Both the position numbers and the translations under genes were made by a program. The notes beneath the pieces are model-generated. The model saw only the letters and a program-made list of their open reading frames with translations, did no database searches and was not told where the DNA came from. 64,000 nucleotides of DNA from Streptomyces sp. NWU339 (lineage in GTDB: Bacteria; Actinomycetota; Actinomycetes; Streptomycetales; Streptomycetaceae), in the NCBI RefSeq assembly GCF_003143855.1, contig NZ_QFRK01000018.1, positions 1-64,000 on the forward strand. The letters run 5' to 3'. This document shows positions 7,501 through 15,191 of this stretch, one piece after another; positions within the stretch are counted from its first letter, which is position 1, and the number at the start of each line of letters is the position of its first letter.

Positions 7501-10061
7501 TCGCCAAGGGTGACCTGACGAAGAAGATCGACATCGACGCGCGGGGCGAGATCCTGGAGCTGAAGACCACCATCAACACGATGGTGGACCAGCTGTCCTC
7601 GTTCGCCGAGGAGGTCACGCGGGTGGCCCGCGAGGTGGGCACGGAGGGCCAGCTCGGCGGTCAGGCCCGCGTGCGGGACGTCGACGGCACCTGGCGGGAC
7701 CTGACCGAGTCCGTGAACGAGATGGCCGGGAACCTGACCCGGCAGGTGCGGGCCATCGCCCGCGTGGCGACCGCGGTGACCCGCGGCGACCTGAACCTGA
7801 AGATCGACGTGGACGCGTCCGGGGAGATCCAGGAACTCCAGGACTACATCAACAAGATGATCGCCAACCTGCGCGACACCACGATCGCCAACAAGGAGCA
7901 GGACTGGCTGAAGGGCAATCTGGCCCGTATCTCCGCGCTGATGCAGGGCCGCCGGGACCTGGAGGACGTGGCCTCGCTGATCATGAGCGAGCTGACGCCC
8001 GTGGTCTCCGCACAGCACGGCGCGTTCTTCCTCTCGATGCCGCTGGTCGACGGGGAGGACGTGAGCGTCGACGAGAACGACCAGTACGAGCTGCGCATGC
8101 TCGGTTCGTACGGCTACTCGCTGGGCTCCATGCCGACGTCGTTCCGGCCCGGTGAGGGGCTCATCGGGACGGCCGCCATGGAGAAGCGCACAATCCTGGT
8201 GGAGAACGCGCCCAGTGGCTACCTGAAGATCTCCTCGGGGCTCGGGGAGGCGCCGCCGGCCCAGGTGATCGTGCTTCCGGTGCTGTTCGAGGGGACCGTG
8301 CTGGGCGTCATCGAACTGGCCTCCTTCACGCCGTTCACGCACATCCAGAAGGACTTCCTGAACCAGATCGCCGAGATGATCGCGACAAGTGTCAACACCA
8401 TCTCGGTGAACACCAAGACGGAGCTGCTGCTGGCTCAGTCGCAGGAACTGACCGAGCAACTCCGTGAGCGCTCGGCCGAGTTGGAGCAGCGGCAGAAGGC
8501 ACTCCAGGCGTCCAACGCCGAACTGGAGGAGAAGGCCGAACTGCTGGCGCGGCAGAACCGCGACATCGAGGTGAAGAACACCGAGATCGAGGAGGCGCGG
8601 CAGGTCCTGGAGGAGCGCGCCGAGCAACTCGCGGTCTCCATGCGCTACAAGAGCGAGTTCCTGGCCAACATGTCGCACGAGCTGCGGACGCCGCTCAACT
8701 CCCTGCTGATCCTGGCCAAGCTGCTCGCCGACAACGCCGAGGGGAACCTCTCCCCGAAGCAGGTCGAGTTCGCCGAGACCATCCACGGCGCAGGCTCCGA
8801 CCTGCTGCAGCTGATCAACGACATCCTCGACCTGTCGAAGGTCGAGGCGGGCAAGATGGACGTCTCCCCGACGCGTATCGCGCTCGTCCAGCTCGTGGAC
8901 TACGTGGAGGCCACCTTCCGGCCGCTGACCGCGGAGAAGGGCCTGGACCTGTCGGTCAGGGTCTCCCCGGAGCTGCCGGCCACGCTGCACACCGACGAGC
9001 AGCGGCTGCTCCAGGTGCTGCGCAACCTGCTGTCGAACGCGGTGAAGTTCACCGACTCCGGGTCGGTCGAGCTGGTCATCCGGCCGGCTCGGGACGACGT
9101 TCCGCAGGCCATCCGGGAGCAGTTGCTGGAGGCCGGTTCGCTGACCGACCCGGACGCCGACCTGATCGCGTTCTCGGTGTCCGACACGGGTATCGGGATC
9201 GCCGCCAGCAAGATGCGGGTGATCTTCGAGGCGTTCAAACAGGCGGACGGCACGACCAGCCGCAAGTACGGCGGCACGGGGCTCGGGCTGTCCATCTCGA
9301 GGGAGATCGCACAACTGCTCGGCGGTGAGATCCACGCGCAGAGCGAGCCGGGCCGCGGTTCGACGTTCACGCTGTATCTCCCGCTGTACCCCAGCGAGTT
9401 GCCCCCGCACGGTTACCAGCAGACCATGCCGACGTTGGAGAGCGGCGGTCCGACGGCGCCGGCGGCGTCCGCCGACCCCGCGGTCGTGACACCGGTCGAG
9501 GTGACGTCGTACCGGGAGATCCAGAACGGTCCGGCCGCGCTGTTCCGGCGGCGCCGCAGGCCGCTGCCCCAGCTGGAGCGGCGGCCCGCGCCGCAGGCCC
9601 CCGAACAGGGGTCCGGCGCGGAGCAGGAGCAGGAGCAGGCGGCCCGGTCGCACCGCGGTATCCGGTTCGGCGGACAGAAGGTGCTCATCGTCGACGACGA
9701 CATCCGCAACGTGTTCGCGCTGACCAGCGTCCTGGAACAGCACGGCCTTTCCGTGCTGTACGCGGAGAACGGCCGCGAGGGCATCGAGGTGCTGGAACAG
9801 CACGACGACGTGGCGGTCGTCCTGATGGACATCATGATGCCCGAGATGGACGGTTACGCGACGACGACGGCGATCCGTCGGATGCCGCAGTTCGCGGGGC
9901 TCCCGATCATCGCGCTCACCGCGAAGGCGATGAAGGGCGACCGTGAGAAGGCGATCGAGTCGGGAGCCTCCGACTACGTGACGAAGCCCGTCGACCCCGA
10001 TCACCTGCTGTCGGTGATGCAGGAATGGATGAGGGGGCTGAGGGGTTCTGAGGGGGCGTGA
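4569..10061 (+). CDS. osaA: OsaA-like giant hybrid sensor histidine kinase with ten HAMP-type repeats
   Basis: An 1830-residue cytosolic hybrid kinase with no transmembrane segment. Residues ~190-1100 hold ten units of exactly 92 aa, each carrying EVGTEGxLGGQA and W(K/R)(D/E)LTxSVN signatures, as in poly-HAMP kinases of the fungal group III type. A GAF domain (~1130-1290), a coiled coil (~1290-1355), HisKA with the phospho-acceptor His1370 (MSHELRTPLNS), a HATPase domain (~1470-1620) and a C-terminal receiver (acceptor Asp1754 in MDIMMPEMDGY) follow. In S. coelicolor OsaA is the cognate kinase of OsaB in osmoadaptation and antibiotic control, and the same order is seen here. The start GTG is preceded by GGGAGGG at 5-nt spacing. 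In fungi and bacteria such HAMP arrays sense turgor or osmolarity; that this one does is inference. Confidence 0.93.
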   Translation: MESGAATRGTNTRAKGGRSLSGQGRARGGTTEVDSAALNRLMVALVAMRDGNFRKRLTVSGDGPMSEIAAVFNEVADRNLHLTGELARVRRMVGREGKLTERLETGPCEGSWSTAIDNSNALVDDLARPVSEVSRVLSAVAEGDLSPRMELRTQVTDGSGQPLRGEFLKVGRTVNNLVDQLSSFTDEVTRVASEVGTEGKLGGQARVRGMSGSWKDLTDSVNTMAERLTAQVRDIALVTTAVARGDLSRKVTVHVEGEMLELKNTVNTMVDQLSAFSSEVTRVAREVGTEGALGGQAQVPGVDGVWKELTDSVNTMAGNLTAQVRGIAEVTTAVANGDLSRKVTVPARGEVAQLAETINQMTETLRIFADEVTRVANEVGAEGQLGGQANVPGAAGIWKDLTDSVNTVFRNLTTQVRDIAAVTTAVANGDLSQKVTVDVAGEMLELKNTVNTMVDQLSSFGAEVTRVAREVGVEGELGGQAQVPGAAGTWKDLTDSVNTAFRNLTGQVRNIAQVTTAVANGDLSQKVTVDVSGEMLQLKNTVNTMVDQLSSFADQVTRMARDVGTEGRLGGQARVDGVSGTWKELTDSVNSMASNLTGQVRNIAQVTTAVARGDLSQKITVDARGEILELKNTVNTMVDQLSSFADQVTRVAREVGTEGRLGGQAQVPGVAGVWRDLTDSVNGMAGNLTAQVRNIAQVATAVARGDLSQKITVDARGEILELKNTLNTMVDQLSSFAEEVTRVAREVGTEGQLGGQAEVQGVSGTWKDLTQSVNGMANNLTLQVRNIAEVTTAVAQGDLSKKITVDAKGEILALVTTVNTMVDQLSSFAEQVTRVAREVGTEGILGGQAHVPGVTGIWKDLSDNVNLMAKNLTTQVRNISEVSAAVANGDLTRQVTIEARGELAQLADTINIMVRTLSSFAEQVTKVAREVGTDGILGGQAHVPGVAGTWKDLTESVNRMASNLTGQVRNIAMVTTAIAKGDLTKKIDIDARGEILELKTTINTMVDQLSSFAEEVTRVAREVGTEGQLGGQARVRDVDGTWRDLTESVNEMAGNLTRQVRAIARVATAVTRGDLNLKIDVDASGEIQELQDYINKMIANLRDTTIANKEQDWLKGNLARISALMQGRRDLEDVASLIMSELTPVVSAQHGAFFLSMPLVDGEDVSVDENDQYELRMLGSYGYSLGSMPTSFRPGEGLIGTAAMEKRTILVENAPSGYLKISSGLGEAPPAQVIVLPVLFEGTVLGVIELASFTPFTHIQKDFLNQIAEMIATSVNTISVNTKTELLLAQSQELTEQLRERSAELEQRQKALQASNAELEEKAELLARQNRDIEVKNTEIEEARQVLEERAEQLAVSMRYKSEFLANMSHELRTPLNSLLILAKLLADNAEGNLSPKQVEFAETIHGAGSDLLQLINDILDLSKVEAGKMDVSPTRIALVQLVDYVEATFRPLTAEKGLDLSVRVSPELPATLHTDEQRLLQVLRNLLSNAVKFTDSGSVELVIRPARDDVPQAIREQLLEAGSLTDPDADLIAFSVSDTGIGIAASKMRVIFEAFKQADGTTSRKYGGTGLGLSISREIAQLLGGEIHAQSEPGRGSTFTLYLPLYPSELPPHGYQQTMPTLESGGPTAPAASADPAVVTPVEVTSYREIQNGPAALFRRRRRPLPQLERRPAPQAPEQGSGAEQEQEQAARSHRGIRFGGQKVLIVDDDIRNVFALTSVLEQHGLSVLYAENGREGIEVLEQHDDVAVVLMDIMMPEMDGYATTTAIRRMPQFAGLPIIALTAKAMKGDREKAIESGASDYVTKPVDPDHLLSVMQEWMRGLRGSEGA
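5154..7880 (+). repeat. Ten in-frame 276-bp repeats encoding HAMP units of osaA
   Basis: Repeat unit 1 starts at 5154 and unit 10 at 7638, exactly nine periods of 276 bp. Neighbouring copies share long identical DNA stretches, for example the segments coding VNTMVDQLSSF and LGGQA. The array could expand or contract by unequal recombination while keeping the reading frame. Confidence 0.93.
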
Positions 10062-10404
10062 GGGCCTGAGGGCGACACCACGGGAGAGGGGGCGCGTGGG
10101 CGGCGCCCCCTCGGCGTGCGATGGTGGTGGGAGACTTCGCCGCGCACGGGGAATCGTTGTCGTGGTGTGCGCGAAGTTGTGTAGAAGCACGTGATCCGGG
10201 GAACCTTCTGGTCTCCTGCCGCGTTTCCGCTACGTGCACAGTGACATCACGGTGACAGGGTGTGGCGACAGGCGGGGTGCGGCTACGATGACCGGCACGA
10301 GGACGGGCGGCGCAAGGGAGTCGTCCCCTGGGGCGGCACCCGCCGGTGCCCATCCAGGTCCTGCGGACAGGGGAGGCCCCAAGCCGGGGCGAGGAGGGCG
10401 GGCC
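10062..10404 (+). other. osaA-osaB intergenic region
   Basis: This 343-bp stretch has no convincing gene. It contains a GC-rich hairpin soon after the osaA stop (10088-10110). The remainder is presumably the osaB promoter and leader. An in-frame extension of osaB to 10234 is open but lacks a ribosome binding site and would add only an Ala/Gly-rich non-domain segment. Confidence 0.5.
10088..10110 (+). terminator. Probable osaA terminator
   Basis: An 8-bp perfect stem GGGGGCGC/GCGCCCCC with a 7-nt loop lies 27 nt after the osaA stop codon. There is no T run, which is common for Streptomyces terminators, so this is a moderate call. Confidence 0.5.
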
Positions 10405-11082
10405 ATGGTGCAGAAGGCCAAGATCCTCCTGGTCGATGACCGGCCGGAGAATCTGCTGGCGCTGGAGGCGATCCTCTCGGCGCTCGATCAGACGCTGGTA
10501 CGGGCATCGTCCGGGGAGGAAGCGCTCAAGGCACTGCTCACGGATGATTTCGCGGTCATCCTGCTGGATGTCCAGATGCCGGGCATGGACGGCTTCGAGA
10601 CCGCGGCGCACATCAAGCGCCGGGAGCGGACCCGGGACATCCCGATCATCTTCCTCACCGCGATCAACCACGGCCCGCACCACACCTTCCGCGGCTACGC
10701 GGCAGGTGCGGTCGACTACATCTCCAAGCCGTTCGACCCGTGGGTGCTGCGTGCGAAGGTCTCCGTGTTCGTCGACCTGTACATGAAGAACTGCCAGCTG
10801 AGGGAGCAGGCGGGACTGCTGCGGCTCCAGTTGGAGGGCGACGAGAAGGAGTCCGGGGAGCAGAAGGAGCCCGTCGGCCTGCTCGCCGAACTCTCCGCGC
10901 GGCTCGCGGCTGTCGAGGAACAGGCCGAGGCACTGACCAAGCAACTCAACGACGAATCGACCGACGCGGCCGCGGTGGCCACGGCGGCCCACCTGGAGCG
11001 CAAGCTCACGGGGTTGCGGCGTGCGTTGGACGCGCTGGAGCCGGGCACGGGCCCCGCGTCGCCGATGCCGTCGCAGAACTGA
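10405..11082 (+). CDS. osaB: OsaB-like response regulator with C-terminal coiled coil
   Basis: The 225-aa protein has an N-terminal receiver domain (residues ~1-125) with acidic pocket DDRPEN, phospho-acceptor Asp55 in LLDVQMPGMDG, and Lys in YISKPF. The C-terminal ~100 residues are Glu/Lys/Ala-rich and predicted coiled coil, with no HTH DNA-binding domain. It thus probably acts through protein contacts. It follows osaA as in S. coelicolor, where OsaB is required for osmoadaptation. The start at 10405 was chosen because GAGGAGGG lies 6 nt upstream of ATG (MVQKAKILLVDD), and the residues before it in the open frame look non-coding. Confidence 0.93.
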   Translation: MVQKAKILLVDDRPENLLALEAILSALDQTLVRASSGEEALKALLTDDFAVILLDVQMPGMDGFETAAHIKRRERTRDIPIIFLTAINHGPHHTFRGYAAGAVDYISKPFDPWVLRAKVSVFVDLYMKNCQLREQAGLLRLQLEGDEKESGEQKEPVGLLAELSARLAAVEEQAEALTKQLNDESTDAAAVATAAHLERKLTGLRRALDALEPGTGPASPMPSQN

Positions 11083-11226
11083 TCGGCAGGGTGCGGTTCT
11101 TGCCGCTCACCCGGCGCGGTCCCGGGGTGAGGCGGCGTCAGTTCGGCGCCTCCGCCGAAGCGACACGAACGGGTGAAGCATCTGGCGCGCGTGTCCACAG
11201 GCGTCTCCACCGGTAACCTCACCCCC

Positions 11227-14004
11227 ATGGCCTCACGTCCCTCCGCCGCCAAGAAGCCACCCGCGAAGAAGGCGGCTGCTTCCGCGAAGGCTCCGGCGAA
11301 GAAGGCCGCTGCCAAGAAGCCGCCCGTGAAGAAGGCCACGGCGAGGAAAGCCACTACGGCCAAGAGGGCCGCGGCGAAGAAACCCGTGCCCAAGCCGGCT
11401 CCCAGCCCGACGGGCGGCGTCTACCGCCTGGTGCGCGCCCTGTGGCTCGGCCTGGCGCACGCCGTCGGGGCGGTCTTCCGCGGCATAGGGCAGGGCGCCA
11501 GGAACCTCGACCCCGCCCACCGCAAGGACGGCCTCGCGCTGCTGCTGCTCGGCATCGGACTCATCGTCGCCGCGGGCACCTGGGCCGACCTCGAGGGGCC
11601 CGTGGGCGACCTGGTGGAGATCCTGGTCACCGGCGCCTTCGGCCGGCTCGACCTGCTGGTGCCGATCCTGGTCGCGGTCGTCGCCGTGCGCTTCATCCGG
11701 CACCCGGAGAAGCCGGAGGCCAACGGCCGCATCGTCATCGGCCTGTCGGCCCTCCTCATCGGGGTACTCGGCCAGATCCACATCGCCTGCGGCTCGCCCG
11801 CCCGCAGCGACGGCATGCACGCGATACGGGACGCCGGCGGGCTCATCGGCTGGGGCGCGGCCACGCCACTGTCGTACACCGTGACCGATGTGCTCGCCGT
11901 GCCCCTGCTGGTGCTGCTCACCGTCTTCGGTCTGCTGGTCGTCACGGCCACCCCGGTCAACGCCGTCCCGCAGCGGCTGCGGTTGCTCGGTACCAAGCTG
12001 GGGCTCGTCCACGACCGGACGCCGGAGGAGTACGGCGAGTACGGCGATGACGACGAGCGCTACGAGGAGCAGTGGCGCGAGGCGTTGCCCGCCGGCCGCC
12101 GCGGACACGGACGGGCGCCCCAGGAGTACGCCCCCGGCACCCCCGGCATCCCCGACATTACGGAGCAGGAAGCGCTCTCCCGGCGACGCTCCCGCCCGCG
12201 CCGGTCCGCGGTGCCGCAGCCCGACACGAACCGGCCGATGGACGCCGTGGACGTGGCCGCCGCTGCCGCCGCCGCGCTCGACGGCGCCGTGCTGCACGGG
12301 ATGCCGCCCTCGCCGATCGTCGCCGACCTCACCCAGGGCGTACGCGTGGGGGACCGCGAGTCGACCACGCCGACACCGGTCCCGGCCGCCCGTCCCCGGC
12401 AGGAGAAGCCGAGGGCGGGCGAGCCGAAGCAGGAGAGGCCGGAGGCGGGGGTCCTGGACATGACGAAGGCGCCGCCCGTCGAACCCCGGGACCTGCCCGC
12501 CCGCGCGGAGCAGCTCCGGCTCTCCGGTGACATCACCTACTCGCTGCCCTCGCTCGACCTGCTCACCCGCGGCGGTCCGGGCAAGGCGCGCAGCGCGGCC
12601 AACGACGCCATAGTCGAAGCCCTGCGGAAGGTCTTCACCGAGTTCAAGGTGGATGCCGCCGTCACCGGCTTCACCCGCGGCCCGACGGTCACCCGCTATG
12701 TGGTGGAGCTCGGACCGGCCGTCAAGGTCGAACGGGTGACCGCGCTGACGAAGAACATCGCGTACGCCGTCGCCAGCCCCGACGTGCGCATCATCAGCCC
12801 CATCCCCGGCAAGTCCGCCGTCGGCATCGAGATCCCGAACACCGACCGGGAGATGGTCAACCTCGGTGACGTGCTGCGCCTCGCGGAGTCCGCTGAGGAC
12901 GACGACCCGATGCTGGTCGCCTTCGGCAAGGACGTCGAGGGCGGCTACGTGATGGCCTCGCTGGCGAAGATGCCGCACATGCTGGTCGCCGGCGCCACCG
13001 GCTCCGGAAAGTCGTCCTGCATCAACTGCCTGATCACCTCGGTCATGATGCGGGCGACCCCGGAGGACGTCCGGATGATCCTGGTCGACCCCAAGCGCGT
13101 GGAACTCACCGCCTATGAGGGCATCCCGCACCTGATCACACCGATCATCACCAACCCCAAGCGGGCCGCCGAGGCCCTCCAGTGGGTCGTGCGTGAGATG
13201 GATCTGCGGTACGACGACCTCGCCGCCTACGGCTACCGGCACATCGACGACTTCAACCGCGCGGTGCGCGAGGGCAAGGCCAAACCGCCCGAGGGCAGCG
13301 AGCGGGAGCTCCAGCCGTACCCCTACCTGCTGGTGATCGTCGACGAGCTGGCCGACCTGATGATGGTCGCCCCGCGCGACGTCGAGGACGCCATCGTGCG
13401 GATCACGCAGCTCGCGCGGGCGGCCGGCATCCACCTGGTGCTCGCCACACAGCGGCCCTCGGTCGACGTCGTCACCGGTCTGATCAAGGCCAACGTGCCC
13501 TCCCGGCTCGCGTTCGCCACCTCGTCGCTCGCGGACTCGCGGGTCATCCTCGACCAGCCCGGCGCCGAGAAGCTGATCGGCAAGGGCGACGGGTTGTTCC
13601 TGCCGATGGGCGCGAACAAGCCCACGCGCATGCAGGGCGCGTTCGTGACCGAGGAGGAGGTCTCGGCCGTCGTCCAGCACTGCAAGGACCAGATGGCGCC
13701 CGTCTTCCGTGAGGACGTCGTCGTCGGGACCAAGCAGAAGAAGGAGATCGATGAGGACATCGGCGACGACCTCGACCTGCTGTGCCAGGCAGCCGAACTG
13801 GTCGTCTCCACCCAGTTCGGGTCGACGTCCATGCTCCAGCGCAAGCTGCGCGTGGGTTTCGCGAAGGCCGGCCGGCTCATGGACCTCATGGAGTCCCGGA
13901 ACATCGTCGGGCCGAGCGAGGGTTCGAAGGCGCGTGACGTTCTTGTGAAGGCCGATGAGCTGGACGGCGTGCTCGCGCTGATCCGGGGGGAGTCTGAAGG
14001 GTAA
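11227..14004 (+). CDS. ftsK: DNA translocase FtsK/SpoIIIE
   Basis: A septal DNA pump that moves chromosomes during cell division and sporulation. The 925-aa protein begins with an unusual Lys/Ala/Pro-rich tail (residues ~1-60), resembling a histone H1 tail. About four membrane helices follow (~85-250), then a Pro/Arg-rich linker (~270-430), the alpha/beta RecA-like motor and a C-terminal gamma winged helix (~845-915) that would read KOPS-like sites. The Walker A motif GATGSGKSSC lies at ~588-597 and Walker B VIVDELADL at ~704. The start MASRPSAAKK was preferred over an in-frame extension to 11173, because the basic tail begins there. Its Shine-Dalgarno is weak. It is a single gene upstream of the HTH membrane protein, as elsewhere in Streptomyces. 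Confidence 0.96.
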   Translation: MASRPSAAKKPPAKKAAASAKAPAKKAAAKKPPVKKATARKATTAKRAAAKKPVPKPAPSPTGGVYRLVRALWLGLAHAVGAVFRGIGQGARNLDPAHRKDGLALLLLGIGLIVAAGTWADLEGPVGDLVEILVTGAFGRLDLLVPILVAVVAVRFIRHPEKPEANGRIVIGLSALLIGVLGQIHIACGSPARSDGMHAIRDAGGLIGWGAATPLSYTVTDVLAVPLLVLLTVFGLLVVTATPVNAVPQRLRLLGTKLGLVHDRTPEEYGEYGDDDERYEEQWREALPAGRRGHGRAPQEYAPGTPGIPDITEQEALSRRRSRPRRSAVPQPDTNRPMDAVDVAAAAAAALDGAVLHGMPPSPIVADLTQGVRVGDRESTTPTPVPAARPRQEKPRAGEPKQERPEAGVLDMTKAPPVEPRDLPARAEQLRLSGDITYSLPSLDLLTRGGPGKARSAANDAIVEALRKVFTEFKVDAAVTGFTRGPTVTRYVVELGPAVKVERVTALTKNIAYAVASPDVRIISPIPGKSAVGIEIPNTDREMVNLGDVLRLAESAEDDDPMLVAFGKDVEGGYVMASLAKMPHMLVAGATGSGKSSCINCLITSVMMRATPEDVRMILVDPKRVELTAYEGIPHLITPIITNPKRAAEALQWVVREMDLRYDDLAAYGYRHIDDFNRAVREGKAKPPEGSERELQPYPYLLVIVDELADLMMVAPRDVEDAIVRITQLARAAGIHLVLATQRPSVDVVTGLIKANVPSRLAFATSSLADSRVILDQPGAEKLIGKGDGLFLPMGANKPTRMQGAFVTEEEVSAVVQHCKDQMAPVFREDVVVGTKQKKEIDEDIGDDLDLLCQAAELVVSTQFGSTSMLQRKLRVGFAKAGRLMDLMESRNIVGPSEGSKARDVLVKADELDGVLALIRGESEG

Positions 14005-14253
14005 GGAGGGACGCGGTCGTTGCTCCGCCGCAGCCGGACGGCGGATCGTGACCCACCCGTAAGGGAGCACAGCGCAACCGTTTCCCTTCGGCGTACGTCA
14101 ACGTGAGGGAAGTGCCAAACCGCAGGTCCACCATTGGCATATCGGGCCATTCCGATGGCGTACAAAGTCCTACCGTCCGGTTGCCCCACCCTTTTGTCAT
14201 CCCCCTAGACTGAACCTCCAGCACAGGTGGCTACACGCTCGAAAGGCGCCCCC

Positions 14254-15084
14254 GTGTCCATCGGCAACTCTCCTGAAGACGAGCGTCCGTTCGAAGACGT
14301 ATCCGAGGAAACCCGCCCCTCCGTCGGCCGTGCGCTGCAGCAGGCACGCATCGCCGCCGGCCTCACCGTCGACGACGTCACCACCGCCACCCGGGTCCGT
14401 ATCGCCATCGTGCGCGCCATCGAGGCGGACGACTTCGAGCCCTGCGGCGGCGACGTCTACGCGCGCGGGCACATCCGGAGCCTGGCCAGGGCCGTGCAGC
14501 TCGACCCTGCCCCGCTGATCGCCCAGTACGAGGCCGAGCACGGAGGCCGCCCGGCTCCCACCCCGGCCGCCCCCCTGTTCGAGGCGGAACGCATCCGCCC
14601 GGAGCGGCGCGGACCCAACTGGACCGCGGCCATGGTCGCCGCGATCGTCGTCGTGGTCGGCTTCGTCGGATTCACCATGGTCAAGGACGGCGACGAAGGC
14701 GGCAAGGAGAACGTCGCCGACAGCGCCACCCCCAGCACGTCCGCATCGTCCACCCCCGAGTCCAAGAAGCCCGCAGACCCCGAGCCGGAACCCTCGGACA
14801 GCGCCATCGCGGCCGCGCCGCAGGACAAGGTGACCGTCATGGTGAGCGCTCCCGACGGGCGCAGCTGGATCTCCGCCAAGGACCACAGCGGCCGGTTGCT
14901 CTTCGACGGGCTGCTCAAGCAGGGCGACTCCAAGACCTTCCAGGACAGCACGAAGATCAACCTGGTACTCGGTGACGCCGGCGCGATCGACCTCTTCGTC
15001 AACGGCAAGAAGATCGAGGACGACTGGCAGCCGGGGGCCGTGGAGCGCCTCACGTACACGAAGGGCGACCCGCAGGCCGGATAG
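14254..15084 (+). CDS. RodZ-like membrane protein: Xre HTH, one TM helix, DUF4115
   Basis: The 276-aa protein has an N-terminal HTH_25 domain (GRALQQARIAAGLTVDDVTT, ~residues 28-90). It has one transmembrane segment (~125-143, AAMVAAIVVVVGFVGFTMV), an acidic Ser/Pro/Glu linker, and a C-terminal periplasmic DUF4115 beta domain. This layout is that of RodZ, which couples MreB to the cell wall machinery, but the actinobacterial homologues are not proven RodZ. It stands between ftsK and rimO. The GTG at 14254 was preferred (AAAGG about 8 nt upstream, MSIGNSPEDER) over an in-frame GTG at 14227. A strong hairpin follows at 15111-15136. Confidence 0.88.
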   Translation: MSIGNSPEDERPFEDVSEETRPSVGRALQQARIAAGLTVDDVTTATRVRIAIVRAIEADDFEPCGGDVYARGHIRSLARAVQLDPAPLIAQYEAEHGGRPAPTPAAPLFEAERIRPERRGPNWTAAMVAAIVVVVGFVGFTMVKDGDEGGKENVADSATPSTSASSTPESKKPADPEPEPSDSAIAAAPQDKVTVMVSAPDGRSWISAKDHSGRLLFDGLLKQGDSKTFQDSTKINLVLGDAGAIDLFVNGKKIEDDWQPGAVERLTYTKGDPQAG

Positions 15085-15110
15085 CCGGAGGCGGACGACG
15101 CTTCGCCGAC

Positions 15111-15136
15111 GGGGCCGGCCGGGATCGGCCGGCCCC
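15111..15136 (+). terminator. Terminator after the RodZ-like gene
   Basis: A perfect 11-bp inverted repeat GGGGCCGGCCG/CGGCCGGCCCC with a GGAT loop, 26 nt after the stop codon. There is no T tract. Confidence 0.7.
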
Positions 15137-15191
15137 GGTCGGTCAACCCCGTCGACGTGGGGGGTCGGCGGGACGAAGTAGTCTTGAGCCC

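Noticed and set aside
5586..10190. A minus-strand open frame of ~1500 codons opposite osaA
   Set aside because: It is a GC-bias shadow of a clear kinase gene. The translation is rich in Arg, His, Leu and Gly and has no domain.
11233..14070. A minus-strand open frame of ~945 codons opposite ftsK
   Set aside because: The plus strand holds complete FtsK motifs. The opposite translation is low-complexity, with no ribosome binding site.
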